From positions 3,349,702 through 3,413,701 of the forward strand of contig JAJEKV010000084.1 in NCBI GenBank assembly GCA_021234155.1: DNA of 64,000 bases. The letters run 5' to 3'. Position numbers and translations under genes: made by a program. The notes beneath the pieces were generated by a model that was not told where the DNA came from, ran no database searches, and saw nothing but the letters and a program-made list of their open reading frames with translations. The DNA comes from Isoetes taiwanensis. Taxonomy: Eukaryota > Streptophyta > Lycopodiopsida > Isoetales > Isoetaceae. This document shows positions 44,571 through 56,788 of this stretch, piece after piece (the stretch's first letter is position 1; every line of letters starts with the position of its first letter).

Positions 44571-45985
44571 CTTTGTTCTTTGTCCTTCCAGCATGTGAAT
44601 AGCTGGTACCCCTCCTCCTCCGGCAGCCGTTTTATGTTGTGTTCCCATGTCTCTACCAGACATATTATGTCACAGCTGTGTGCTCCCTCCAGCCTCTCCC
44701 CGTCATCCCAAGGGTATCCAGTACAGTTCCAGTACCATATCTTCAGCGTCTCTTTCCTCGAGGTTGCTCCCTCGGGGTCTCCGTGTGTTCTGCTCCGTTT
44801 CCCATTCTTCTCGGTCGTCCCCTGGTCTTTGTGATCGGGGTTGGATCCATGTTTCCGGCTTGGGCTATTCGGTCTGCGCCGTCCCCTTTTCCCCTCTTTT
44901 CTTCCTCTCATGCTGACTTCGTTTGGTTTGGCTTTGCTTTATTGCCTCCCTCCCCCCAGTGCCATGTTTTCCTGTCCTTGTGTCAGGACCCTCAATGGGT
45001 TGATGTTCTCCTTCCCCATATCCGTCGATCTTCCTGATTCCAGTACTCCCGCCTTCAGTCCTTGTCCCGAGCCTGTGAGTTCTCGTACCCTTTTGTGTAG
45101 AAACACCTTGCCATTCCTGACCCCTGCCTGTATTCCTGCCTGATTCAATTCTCTGGCCTTGGCCAGCTCTCTGTGTAACCCTTGGCGTTGCATGACTGTT
45201 AGGGCTTCCTGCACCTTGATCCCGTTCCTCAACCTGGACCCCATGCGCAGTATTCTCTCCTTGGCTGGCAGGTCCCTGAGTGTCAGGTTTATGTGCCTCG
45301 ACCGCCCCCTCCATTGGCCTGACCGTACGGCCTTGAAAATGACGCTTCGATGCTCTTTAAAGACCACCTCCATTACTTCTGCAGTCACTCGATATATGTC
45401 CTCGTTAGGTTTCTCTGCTACCCCTATCAGCCTAACGTCATACTTAATTCTATTCTGTTCCTCATATTCCATGATATGCGGTTTTATTTTATCAAATGAT
45501 TCCCATGCATCCAATTCAACATTTCCTTTTTCTAATTCAACCAACCTCTTCAAGATTTTGGCTTTCTCCTCCTCAATCTCGTCCATTCTGCGCTGCATAT
45601 TCTCGCTTGTCCTCTCCACTCCCTCTATCCTCACGTCCATGCTGGAGATGGCTATTTTGTTACAGTTGACCGTTTCTGCCAGCGTGTTGAGTGCATCCAT
45701 GCTGGGTATCCTGGACTCCAACTGCTTGTTCATCTGCGCAAGAAAATCTTTGAGGTCCTGCTGGCTTGCTGGTGCCCTTGCCGCATCTACTCTCTTTAGC
45801 TGGCTGAGGCTGGTGTTTTCCGCCATTGCTTTGAAATGTAGCGTGCCGCTGTACTCTTCGTCCGGGTAACCACTACAGGCTCTGCGAGGCGATATTGTCA
45901 TATTTCTTCTATTAAGTATATATATTGTATCTCTAAACGGTCCTTTAATTCAGAATTCACCGTTAATCCTAATTTTGAATTTGAA
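44571..45985 (-). mobile_element. LINE, 5' part: ORF1 and start of endonuclease
   Basis: This is the minus-strand 5' portion of the LINE interrupted by the 17-kb element. ORF1 is at 44,939-45,901. The endonuclease start is at 44,571-44,911 (KIWYWNCTG, then CDIICLVETWEHNI), with its Asn and Glu blocks recognisable as APE-type. The frame ends KDKEQS at the insertion site and resumes at 27,420. The 5' boundary is near 45,985, where Ty1/copia sequence begins abruptly. Confidence 0.85.
44939..45901 (-). CDS. LINE ORF1 protein (L1 ORF1-like)
   Basis: 320 residues in one frame from the ATG at 45,899-45,901. Residues about 30-130 have heptad-like Leu/Ile/Met spacing (coiled coil): LAQMNKQLESRIPSMDAL, RRMDEIEEEKAKILKRL. 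Then comes an RRM-like region, IKYDVRLIGVAEKPNEDI, and a C-terminal part with HINLTLRDLPAKERILRMG and KVFLHKRVREL. The coiled coil, RRM and C-terminal order is that of L1 ORF1p, the RNA-binding chaperone of LINE particles. The last 40 residues overlap the start region of ORF2 and have no recognisable motif. Confidence 0.75.
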   Translation of the reverse strand: MTISPRRACSGYPDEEYSGTLHFKAMAENTSLSQLKRVDAARAPASQQDLKDFLAQMNKQLESRIPSMDALNTLAETVNCNKIAISSMDVRIEGVERTSENMQRRMDEIEEEKAKILKRLVELEKGNVELDAWESFDKIKPHIMEYEEQNRIKYDVRLIGVAEKPNEDIYRVTAEVMEVVFKEHRSVIFKAVRSGQWRGRSRHINLTLRDLPAKERILRMGSRLRNGIKVQEALTVMQRQGLHRELAKARELNQAGIQAGVRNGKVFLHKRVRELTGSGQGLKAGVLESGRSTDMGKENINPLRVLTQGQENMALGGGRQ

Positions 45986-45987
45986 AT

Positions 45988-48019
45988 TTAGGATACCCCA
46001 TTCTGCTGAGGAGAATATCTGCAAGTTAGTTGTCCCTTAATACCTTTTTCAATGCAAAAAGTTTTGAATTTCCTTGATATATATTCCCCTCCTCTATCTG
46101 ATCTCAAGCACTTTATTTTATAACCTGTTTCTCGTTCCATTTCAGTTAAATATTTCTTGAATGCCCTCAGAGCTTCACTTTTCTTTTCTAGACAGTAGCA
46201 TTTTGCCTTCCTAGTGCAATCATCAATAAAAGTAATAAAATACCTCTTTCCAGAATGGGTTTTGATGTTGAGAGGACCACATATATCAGTATGTATCAGC
46301 TCCAAGGGTGTGTCAGCCCTTTTAAACCTTCTGTCAAATGGTATCCTGGTACTTTTTCCAATTAAACACCCCCTGCAGATAAAATGCTTTTGGTCTTCAT
46401 TTGAAGCATTAATCAGGCCAGATTTATTTAGAGCTTTCACATTTCTTATATTGGTATGGCCAAGACGTTCATGCCATGTTTTCAAACTGGATACTGATAT
46501 ATTGTTAACTGTAGGAATTTTTCCAGAAGTATTCAACTCAAAAAGATCTCCAACTCGTTTTCCAAAAAAGCATATTTTATTATCTTTCAAAATCTTGCAT
46601 ACAAACTTGTCAAAAGTGACCTGGAAATCCAAGTCCACTAATTGACTTACAGAAATCAGATTTTTCATAATTGAAGGCACACAAAGGACCTTCTCAATTT
46701 CTACTGGATTTCCTTGCAAATCATACAATCTTATCATGCCAGCTGCTTCTACTTCTCTAATTCTTCCATCCCCCAACCGAATGTTCTTTGTCCTTTGCTC
46801 CTTGTCCCATTTGATAAGCAAATCTGAAGATCCCATGATTGTTCTTTCAGCTCCCGAATCTACAACAAAAGATGTTTTAGAATCCTGGCTTATGGAACTA
46901 GAAAATACATTTGTTACCTCTTCTTCAGAATCCTCCTCTTCACATTCTACAACAGCCATGTTTGTGTTGGCTGCCCTGGCGCCTCGCCCTCTACCCCTGC
47001 TAGTATTCCATTGGCTTGATTTACCTCTTCCTCTACCTCTGCCCCTGCTACTGTCCCTTGGACTTGGGCATTTAGATGCAAAATGTCCTACTCCTCCACA
47101 TGTATAACATGTCTTCACATTTTGAGTTCTAGGGCAATTGATCCCTACTTCCCCACAGCCATAACATGGGCCAATTTGTTTACCTCTGTCACTAGAGGCT
47201 TTCCCTTTCCTTGCAATCAACACCTCTGCTGATTCTTCATCATTGTCATTTTCATTGTCACTTACATACTTCTGCTCTATTTCTGTTCTGGCTATCTGCT
47301 CAGCCTCCTCCCTAGTTCTGGCAACAGTCCTTATCATTGTAGCTAATGTTCCATAATTGGCAAACATTTTAGAGATTGCCAATATCTGATGGCTCACAGA
47401 CATACTTACACCAGCAGCTTCTAAGTCTGCACAAAGAGAGTCAAATTTATGAAGCATTGAGGTCAAGTCTGCCTTGTCATCGAATTTCAGCTTCCTAATC
47501 TCCTTTTCCAAAACATCAATTTGGGATGAGCTCTTTGTTTCATAAGTTTTAATCAAATATTTCCATGCCTCCCTAGGGCTCAGATCCCTCAATTTAAGCA
47601 TTATGCTTGGTGCAACCTTGCACATAATTATGGCCTTAGCCTGATTTACTTTTACTTCATCACTTGCCTTGTCACTACTAACCTCTTTGGATTTTGCAGT
47701 AGACTCACCTGACTTGGCTGTTGAAGATTCTCCTACTGCAGAACTGCTCACTTCATCATCCCCATTAGTTTTTGGTTCAATTATATCCCACAATCCTTCA
47801 AATTTTCAAAACTTCCTTGACTCTCTCTTTCCATATCTGAAAACCTCCTATTCCCTGAAAAACATCTACTGAACTTAAGAGAGTGGCTCCAAAACGTGTG
47901 GACATTGTATAGACTGCTCTGATACCACTGTAGAACAATGAACTATTATAACTTATGAACCTAACTAATAAAATGTCACACACGAAAAACTTAAAGCATT
48001 CAACCAAAAAATATTTCAA
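45988..48019 (-). pseudogene. Truncated Ty1/copia gag-pol
   Basis: Minus strand. The gag start MSTRFGATLLSSVDVFQ (about 47,920-47,870) runs into a one-base frame change at about 47,806; the main 601-codon frame starts EGLWDIIEP. It has a UBN2-type gag (CKVAPSIMLKLRDLSPREAW), a zinc knuckle CYTCGGVGHFASKC, protease DSGAERTIMG, integrase HERLGHTNI and C-x2-C finger (CRGCLIGKSTRIPFDR), then the catalytic-core blocks HTDICGPL, YFITFIDDCTRKAKCY and RSDRGGEYISRKF ending YSPQQNG. Reverse transcriptase and RNase H are missing: the sequence stops at 45,988 against the LINE 5' end. The element is therefore dead, cut by deletion or by the LINE insertion. Confidence 0.9.
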
Positions 48020-48343
48020 TGAATAGACTCAAAACTTCGATTCAAGGTTTCACTCCGCTCCTCTATCTGTACAAAATGAATTCCTAGTTAAGTATTCTTG
48101 GGGATCACCGCAAACGGGCAATCCCTGTATCTTGTCCATAGATCAATCTATTCGGTTGCTAGATTGATGCAGTTGAATCCACCTGGCCCGATAAACTGTT
48201 CACCGAGCTATATGTTAGGGTCGTCTACAAGTATTAACCCATATACACCATAAAATCATGATCGGCTCCTCACCATGGTCATCAAATATTCAATGAACAA
48301 ATGTTACCCTAATGGTTCTTTCTGTATCTCATAAATCCCAACA
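47917..48343 (-). repeat. 5' LTR and primer site of the Ty1/copia element
   Basis: The primer binding site TGGTATCAGAGC (minus strand, 47,928-47,917) matches the initiator tRNA-Met site. Next to it the LTR runs from TGTAGAACAATG (47,929) to CCCAACA (48,343) in plus orientation, giving TG...CA ends and about 415 bp. The outer boundary is less sure, and no second LTR was found on the left. Confidence 0.6.
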
Positions 48344-49243
48344 ATTTAGCAAAGGCAACTTTAAAAACTTAGAGCAATTTTTGTTACCAAAAGGGTGCTT
48401 ATTCGAGTTGTCATTGACTTATTGACTGTATGTTCTTGAGTTTGATTTCAATTTATTTTTAGTTTGATTTTCAACTTGAACTAGAAAAAGGTGTACATTC
48501 TTGAAATGTTGACTACTTGGACCTTGGTGCTTACTTTTGAAATCAAACTTCTTCCTGTGGAATCTTCAACCATGCATCTATTGTTGCTACATCAGCTTTG
48601 CTATTTGTTCAAAGGAGATGATCCCACTGAGTTGCTATTCTGGAATGTCGAAGCTACATGGTTACATCAACGCCCCACGGGGTAGTATTCTGTAGGTCCC
48701 TAGGTCAGTTGACTACGAGTGTGTTGGGCATGAGCTATTTGGGTGCTTCTTAGAGAAGAGGTGCTCATCTGCACACAAAACTTGCTCCCCAGGGTAAGTT
48801 GATATTCTAAGTCCATTGACAAAGCCAATTCGCAACTTTGGCGTGGGGGAGTTGCCCTTCCAACGCCAGGGCCTTTGGGAGAAGACTTTTGGGGCAATTT
48901 GCTTCTCGGGGGATTCAAGGATCCTTCTCCTGGCGTCAAGACCCTCCCTCTATATCATGACATGGCGCAAGATCCTTGTCGAATCTGACGTAGACGAGGG
49001 TGCCATAACACATATCCCCCATCTAAGCAGCCTATTGTTGAGCAACTGAGCTGGTATGCTTCCCCAAGTTGACTAAGATCAGGTCTTTTTGCTGCTCCCT
49101 CACTAGAGGGGAGAGGCCAGACCCCAGGAGATAGATCCCAAAAAAGTTCTCGAGTAGCCTTTCCTGGTGACTCTCCTCCGGGAGGCCGTATGCTAATGCC
49201 CCTTCTTCTGGAGCTAATTTTCCCTATCCGACCATTGAATCCT
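48344..49243. other. Region without a recognised gene
   Basis: Nothing recognisable in either strand. A short GC-richer stretch at 48,780-49,240 has no frame with family resemblance. It may be old retroelement sequence. Confidence 0.5.
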
Positions 49244-51444
49244 CTATTCAAGGACCTTGCTTCGAGCAAGTCCAAAAAGATTCAAGATTGGTCTAGGAGA
49301 ACTTATTAAACCTCGAAGCCTCTTGCAGGCGACCATGTAAAAACTCAAGTGTTTTATCGTTCGGGTAGTACAGAGACTTTGAAATACTGATTCGACTTCG
49401 TTGTATCGTCTGGAATGGCAAAATAACCCTGAAATTAAGTTAACACAGACGATTTTGTCAAAGAAAAAAAAACAAATGCCCTTTCCAAATGCTACTTCTA
49501 TAGGGACGTCTTCATCAATATCAACTTCTGACTCATCCTCACTCTCTTCTTCCACAACCTTCCTGGTCCTTGACTTTGTCAATCTGTTGACCTTGAAAAC
49601 GACTTTAAGCACCTGCTTGTCGACATCTTCGCCATCGTTTTCCTTCCCTGCAGCAACCATGTTAGAGGAGGCCTTTGTAGAGGCAGCTGCAGAATTTGGA
49701 ACTACAACATAATTGGCAGCATCATCAATACTACTTGAATCTCTCTTAGATTCTGCATGGGTTGGTGTCTTCAGCACTGTGCTGTCAGGTGTTGCAATGT
49801 GCTGCAGACTGCTGCGAGCTTGCTATCCAATGTCTATAGGATCTTCTACTCTTACCAATTCAAATTGAGACCCTGAAAATAGGCATGTACCTTTTTTTCC
49901 ATGTCTTCGCTGTGGAGTTTGAACCCTTGTAGACTTGTGCTTTGTTGATCCTGGGGTCCTTTACTTCTTGGTGTATTGACTTGTTTCCTTTTCCTGTTGC
50001 AATCGGGAGTTGTGGCTACATGCTCATCAACATCAATTATCTCATTCCCAGTTTTGTGAGATGCTCCAACATATAACACTTCCTGCTTTACTGTTCCCTG
50101 CTTCCCCAATTCATGCACTAACCCTGTAGGAATAGTCTCTGAACACTCGAGGCAGCATGTTTTTTCCATGAGCAAACTGAGGCAGCTCACATGATAATGA
50201 TGTCCACATTTCATCCGTAGCCTGAGGGTGTAATCATCCTGGAATGCAAGACCACATGTGGAGCATCTCTCATCATCTCCAATTGGCAATCTGAATGGTA
50301 TTGGAGTGATGCTGACCAGCTGATCATTTCTCTTGGTCATTTCCCTCAGCCTGGTGACATTCTGTAAGTGCTGGTGGGCTTTTGCAAGGAGGGACTCGTT
50401 ATTGGCAATCTCAGTAGTTAGAGCAGCCATCTGTTGTACCATGGTTTCATCTATTGGCCCACCTCCCATTTCAAGGAGGGACTTCAACATATATTCTGCC
50501 ATATCTTTCTCCCTCTCCAAATTCTGAACCTCGGCAGAGGCACCTACATTAGGATCTGAGAGGGCTTGAAGACATGCAAGATTATCCTTTATGGTCTGCA
50601 ACTTCTGTTGTGCAGCCGAAAAGAAGGTGCCCTTAGCCTGAGATTGTGCAACTAGTTCCTTCTTGGACACTAGATCACTCTATCCTATTTTTAAGGCATC
50701 CTGCACACCTTGGATCATGCTTCCATGCGGGCAATGTTTTCCCCATAAGCTGAAAACGTGGGCACATTGCATTACTCTTGAAGGACAACCTTCCTTCTAA
50801 TTTTACACCAGTGCCTGCTGAGACTGGCCTCTCTGCTATGCTTTCAGGTGATGTTGCCTGCTGAGATTTGATGGGCTCTGCTATGCTCACAGGGACGCTG
50901 GTGCTGGGTTCACTCTTAACCTTGCTCGAATAGGCCCTACTTTTTGCGGTCACTGCTGCCCAGTTAACCTTGAAATTTTCTGGATCCTGCTTGACCCTCT
51001 GGCAGTTGTTGTATGCAAATAGATAGGAAATTATTTTCCTTCTCTATTCTTCAACCCTTCTGGGTATATCTTGCTCAGCAATTCAATTAAAGCTTCTTCA
51101 TGCTCTGGCCTTACCTTGTCAATTGAAGTTTTGTTGGGAATAACACCATTGGTATCCCAAACCTCATTATACTCTGCAGCAGAAATGACATCCGTTCGAA
51201 ATTGAGAGGGATGTACACCATCATTTGGTAGACCCGCATAAGCATGAAAGTCCTCCTCTGTTCGGCAATCAGCCAGGTCTGGTCTCAGGGGCACGTTCCT
51301 TCTGGGCTGGAAGACAGCAAGAAAAATAAATTAACAGGGCACACTAAGCCCATATCAAAATTGGCAATGCATTTTGCTTACCCTGCGCATGGCATCCATT
51401 AGAGTTACTGGCTGAGCCGGCGGATTAACAACCTTCTTTACCAT
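49244..51444 (-). CDS. Unrecognised multi-exon gene with RING finger
   Basis: Exon 1 51,444-51,382 (MVKKVVNPPAQPVTLMDAM, donor GTAAGC). Exon 2 starts 51,306 (PRRNVPLRPDLADCRTEEDF) and is open to 51,031. A further part from about 50,990 (NFKVNWAAVTAKSR) includes a Cys-rich piece CPRFQLMGKTLPAWKHDPRC. A 272-codon frame (50,670-49,852) has a coiled-coil-like region and a RING-H2-like finger, CSTCGLAF...CGHHYHVSC...CCLEC (about 50,250-50,140). A last frame (49,777 to about 49,480) is acidic (EEESEDESEVDIDED). RING proteins usually act as ubiquitin ligases. The overall protein is not known to me. It may be a host gene or cargo of an unrecognised element. Exon joints after 51,031 and 50,675 are unresolved. 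Confidence 0.55.
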
Positions 51445-52414
51445 AGTGGTTTGATTCTTGGAATGCTAGACCTCTAGTGTGGAAATTCTCAAGCTTTCTC
51501 TGTAGGCTTTTTGGCCGGAGCAACAAAAGTTGGGGATAGACGGTTGCAATTTACAAATTCAAAACTTTGTTTGCCTTGGGGTCACATTCATTACGGTGGG
51601 CGGTAAACAGGTGATGATTAGAACGGGTACGGTCTATATGAAGTGATGGGCGTCAAATAGGCTAGGCTGTCATTGATGAAGGGTGGAAAAAATAGTCTGA
51701 AGGGTGCTAGTGCTGGGTGCTGGCCCGCGTTTATAACAATGATCGCAATTCTGTCAATACGGCACATTATATTGCTTGTCATTTACTTTGTCCATAATAA
51801 ATTGCATTGTAATAACAATAAGTTCAATGTTCTTTAAAATTAGCTTAATGTGATGGCTAATATTTGCCTCCCATTTTTTGAAAGTTTAGCCAAAGCCAAG
51901 AAATGGTGCTGGAGAAAAATCATCTAGTTTAGCTAAGTGCTAGAAACTTCAAGCTCCAACTTGAGGGTAGTTTAGCCAAACCTATTTCGGCTACACTAAA
52001 ATATAGGAGTAGTAATTTATTCCATGGATCAAACTACGTTATTTTGCTGGTCTGGAGGTTCTGAATTGCAAGCCAATATTTTTCTATTTGTTAACTATTG
52101 CTCTTAGCTCATAATTCAATTCTCTGGAACCTTAATAGAAAGCTATTTTCTACAATCTGCAAGAAACTACCATAGAATTCTGCTACTTCTTTGCAGCTTA
52201 GACCTTTGCCTGCTCACTATGGAACTATTTAGTCTTTCTTAACCAGCCTTCAATCTTCAATATTTTTGTTGGATGTAGAAACACAACATATAAGGACTTA
52301 GACCTATCTTCATTATGAGAGGTGTATGGTATTCTTGATTGTAACTACATGTTTATGTGGCTATTGCAATGCTTTGCCCCAATATATCACCTTATTTTGT
52401 ACAACAGAAAGTAA
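51445..52414. other. AT-rich intergenic region
   Basis: No coding signal. Likely promoter side of the RING-finger gene (upstream of 51,444 on the minus strand). No clear TATA or motif array could be assigned. Confidence 0.5.
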
Positions 52415-52611
52415 GGTTATCGGTCTGGTCGAGGCCGATAACCAAAAATGTATGACCGAGGTGTATGTCTAAGGCCAAATATTTGGCATGTAAGGCTAAT
52501 CCCGCTAGAGCCAAAGGCTGGGCCAAGGCCTTACGTGCCAAATGTCTGGTCGAGGACGTACAACTGAGGCCATGCATTTTTTGTTATCGACCGAGGAGAA
52601 GACCGACAACC
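52415..52611. repeat. About 200-bp foldback element
   Basis: Nested inverted repeats: GGTTATCGGTCT (52,415-52,426) pairs with AGACCGACAACC (52,600-52,611), and ATTTGGCATGTAAGGC (52,481-52,496) pairs with GCCTTACGTGCCAAAT (52,528-52,543). An additional local hairpin is GGTTATCGG/CCGATAACC (52,415-52,443). It could be a MITE or foldback transposon. Overlapping frames on both strands (52,392-52,647) are a product of the symmetry. Confidence 0.65.
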
Positions 52612-54344
52612 ACCTTATCGGTCTTATATGGGATGGAATATTACTGATGTTAATGCTCCTCCAGTATTATAACTAGTTATCAGCCTGCACCAATAATGAT
52701 AACCAAAAAACAAGGACTCTCACTTTACACAAAAGAGTCCAATAAAGAACATTTTATGACACTTTGCTTAAATTATTGGGAACTTCACCCTTTTCTCCGT
52801 CTATCTTTCTTCACCTCCATGTTTGAAACCAATCCCTAGTTTCTAAGATTGTGTGATTTCAATATTGTTGATCTTGATCTCTTGCCATATCATACAATTT
52901 ACGAGATAATAATACGAAATATCCATAATCAAGATGCCACATCTGCCTGTCATACTTTTTATAACATTTTGTATGTTCATTTGTGGTTTAGACACAATTA
53001 AACGTCATAGATTGTTGGCAGGCCATTCATAAGATTGTTGAACTTCAATTTTAATTGGGTTATACTCTCGACTCAAGTACTGCTAAAACGTGACTCTTCG
53101 ACACTCTTGGCTCTTGTTCTGAATGGGCTACACCTCTGCACCAATGAGCCATCTTGAGGTGATTGCACATCCTCTAATTTTAGAGGTGCTTAGTTATGAT
53201 AATTTTTCTATAAATGCTCGACCCATATTATTTGTGTTTGTGTTCGAGAGGCTTACCATGCCTCGAGGTCTCTATCACTAATGTTGTCTTATAATACCTA
53301 GGGCTATTTCAACATGTTATCATCCACCTTATCCTCGGCCTGTCCCTAGGGCCAATGCACCTACAACCATAGGTAATTGCATTGTCAAATGCAGCCCACC
53401 TGACTGCTATTAGTATTCACCAATTAAGTGATCTACCTTTTCTTCAAGCATGTTCCAATCTCCGTCCCCCAAGGTGAGTCGGATGCTCTGCCCATGCACT
53501 GGATGGATATTGCACACTCATGAAAAGTATGAAGAAAAACACTCAATGGTCAAAAATCACTTTTAGGTGCAACATGGCCAAGAGTTAGGAGCTTTCTATA
53601 TATACAACAGATGTAAGTCCGAAGGAAGGAACGAAATTGTAAGGGATGGTGTAATTAGCAACAAATAAATTCAGTGGTTCCTATTCTGAAATGTTCAATA
53701 ATCAACACCTTAATGAGAATCCATCATTCAATATACTTTGAGACGTCAAAAATCGAACAAACATGTCTAGTCAATAAAACGAAAAGTGCGATAAATTTCA
53801 TGTATCATAATGTTTAGAGCGAGTGATCTTTTTTTTTTTTCTACAATAAAAATTTAAGAAAATTCTAAATATACCCCTCGAGTTTGCAAATATTCCAAAC
53901 ATGCCCTCCAAATAAAGAGCATTATTGAGAATATGATAAGACAGTTTTCATAGCTCCACAAATCCAGAAGTTGTCTTCGCAAACATTACAAATTAAGATA
54001 TGATTTTTCTAACAAGGTCAAATTCATCTAAAATCGGAGTTAAAATTTACAAGTTATGCTCATTTGAGTTGTCTTTCAACTCCGTCTTAATCGATTCTAC
54101 TACTGCTGTGTAAATCTCACTCTCCTCTATGAGTTTCATAAAGGACACTTTTGTATTTGATAAAACTCAAAATTTTATTGCAATTTTAGCTAAATATCAT
54201 ATTTCGGAGGTTGCCACGAGAGGCGCTGCTGCTGGGTTCCCTCAAGGAGCCTTCAGGTAGTGAAGGTTACCCCACATGGCCTTCCTCATTCCCAATATAC
54301 CTCAAATCTCCTGTACAATCTATTGCAAATACATTGCAACACCT
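52612..54344. other. AT-rich intergenic region
   Basis: No gene, RNA gene or array recognised. Confidence 0.5.
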
Positions 54345-54494
54345 GTAAATCTCTTCAAGCCCTATAAATTCAAGGTAAATCTCTTAAAATCCTGCAAGTT
54401 CAAAGTAAATCTCTTGAAGCCCTATGAAATCCGTGTAAATCCATTGGAGGACCTGCAAATCGTCGCAAATTTGATGGAGACACTGCAAATCTGC
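54345..54494. repeat. 30-bp tandem repeat, five units
   Basis: Units start at 54,345, 54,375, 54,405, 54,435 and 54,465 with GTAAATCTCTT...CCTATAAATTCAA-type sequence, increasingly diverged to the right. Being 10 codons long, the repeat keeps an open frame (FKVNLLKPY-like), but no gene is supported. Confidence 0.75.
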
Positions 54495-55079
54495 TCCAGC
54501 GTCTCTAGATTCGACCAAACCGATTAAAGCCGTCGCATTCTAATCTTGTTGCTTGTGACCTTGTTGCTATGCCATCAGAGTACTCTATTGGCACTGCCGC
54601 CAAAGCAACGCAATACAAACTCCACCCAAAAATTACTTAAAAAACAAAACCCCTATAACATAAAGTAATATAAAGTAATGTAAGGGTCATGAAGGTTACA
54701 AAATATTTGCAAACTTGAAGGGTATATTTAGAATTTTTTTTCCCTAAACTTTTCCTGTTCATGCCATTTTTCTTTGTAGAATGCTACAATGCATCCTTTA
54801 ATCCTACAAAGAGATTTTTCTTTAACACGTAGTTTCATCAATTTATTTCTCTTGTGCCATTTCATCATTTCTTTGTTTTTGCTTGATCATAGCTCCCCTA
54901 AGGAGCATGGATCGAAAATAGGGGGGTTTCTCCTCGAAAAATCTGCCCATTCTAAAAAATATCCAACCATCTAAAAATGTTTTCGGGATTTTCGGCTTAA
55001 AAAACAAAAAAAAAAGGGTAAAATACACCAAAAATTGCACTTCCAAATATTTTTTCCGGTAGTCTGAAATACAAGGCGG

Positions 55080-56788
55080 CATTTTCGCTAGCCAAGGGCA
55101 TCACTTTTCAAGCCCTGCTAAGGAAGGAAGGAAGGAAGGAAGGAAGGAAGAGACTTTTAACGTCCACGGAGCCCAATCGGGCTATGGGACCAGAACCGTG
55201 GGCCGAAGCCCAAGCAAAAACCAATCAAAACATGGGAACGAAGCCCCGTTACAACAAAACATGGGGACAAAGCCCCGTTATCACTCAAAACCCAGGGCTA
55301 GACCAAGACTGCCCAGGGATCAGTTGGCCATTGATCCCTAATGATAGCTCGACCGCCTCACATTTGCCCATTTCTGCTTTGCGGGGGCCTCCACGCAGGA
55401 CCGGCACAATTCCTCTTTCCGTCTGCCAGAGTCGCAGGAGTCAAATCTTCTGCTTGACCGAAGGTGGTCTCCTTCAAATGATTGCCATGTCGCCAAGGCG
55501 TGCTGACTGGAAAAGAGCATTTTGAAAGCAAACCAAGAGATGGCGGGGCGGTGGGACGTCTTGCTCCCATGGATGTGCATCTCCCGAGCAAAAAAAGAGG
55601 CCTTTGCTCTGTGGGGGTCAAATCACCCGCCTCTCATAAGGCCCACAATCTCTTGAGAAAGGGCGGTGAGTGAGCCGTGGCCCGTACCGGCATCGGGAGC
55701 GGGACCTGACGCGGGACACGGGCGAGGCAAATCCTCTGGAGGGGAGGCCGTGCGGAACATGGAGACTGTCGGCGGCCATAAAGTGCACTACTTGCTCGCA
55801 TGGGAGGGCCTCAGTAGCCGCCGGCGGGTGACCCACCACCGAACTGGCCCGGTATGGCCCCACGCATCGTAAGCAAAGAATTCTGTAATGCTTGGACCCG
55901 ACCGGCCCGCTGGCAATCGGGCGCACGCCTCGGTGAGTGGCGATTAACGCGGACCGCGGTGGATCCCATCAAGTACCCTCGGCGGCAAGCACCGGAGCCG
56001 AGCATCAAGGATGTCCAAAGTCGCAACTAAAGAGCCATCGTGGACTGGTGGTGCCGTAAGAGGGCCCCGGGGCCCCAAATGATGGGCTGTCCAAAGGTAG
56101 GGCGCAATCGTGGTCATAGGGCGGGGACGGGGACCGCTCGAAAGCCGGCAGAATGAAATTCTTCTCCCCTACGAAGCCCCCGCCATACGCTTTGATCTTA
56201 CGGGCCATGCCGAGAACAAGGCAACGTTAAAAGTGTGCCAAAGGTTGGAATGGGTCTCGGGTTGCCTAGAAGGTGCTTAGAATCCAATTTGGGGACTCAG
56301 AAAGGTAGGCAGAGCACCTTTTGGGCGTTTGGGGTTTTCGGGGCTAGAGAGAGATTGTAAACCCTAGAGAGAGAAAGCCAGAAAGGGGCAAATCAAGGGG
56401 TCTATGCAAGGGCAGTGAGGGCGCGATGCTGAGAGCAATAGTGGGACCCAAAACAGTCCAAAACAATTCAAAGCAATCCAAAACTTGGTACCTACGGCTG
56501 ATGCTGTGGATGGAAATCTTGGCTGGACCAGCTTCGATTCTGGATCTTGATGCTAACTCTCTGGTACGGAGTTACATGAGCATGGCCTCAAGGGCTTCAG
56601 AGCTTAGGCGCACAGGGCGGCGCTGGAGAGAGGGCAAGATCCTCATGGCACCATCCAATCATTGTCTAAATATATAATCTCATATTAACCATGTAATTTA
56701 AATGACAATTATTTTCCTTTCCTTGCTCTCCCCAACGTACACATTTTCGCTAGTCAAGGACATCACTATTTTCGAGCCCTCCTAAGGA
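55080..56788. mobile_element. GC-rich insertion flanked by a 45-bp direct repeat
   Basis: A 45-bp segment starting CATTTTCGCTAG occurs at 55,080 and again at 56,742, with AGCCCT-CTAAGGA at its end. Between them lies (GGAA)n at 55,120-55,150, a hairpin AGCCC-AATC-GGGCT (55,170-55,183) and GC-rich sequence unlike its surroundings to about 56,250. The microsatellite plus hairpin on the left equals the 3' end of the LINE-like remnant at 62,961-63,021. This suggests a minus-strand non-LTR insertion, but no coding motif was recognised. Confidence 0.45.
55226..55290 (+). repeat. Short direct repeat CAAAACATGGG-A-AAGCCCCGTTA
   Basis: Two full copies and a partial third of a segment of about 33 bp (AAAACATGGG then AAGCCCCGTTA) inside the GC-rich insertion. 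Confidence 0.6.

Noticed and set aside
45159-45869. Plus-strand 236-codon frame
   Set aside because: Antisense shadow of the LINE ORF1 frame, which has the recognisable domains.
52392-52647. Opposed 60-codon frames with similar sequence
   Set aside because: Caused by the inverted symmetry of the foldback element.
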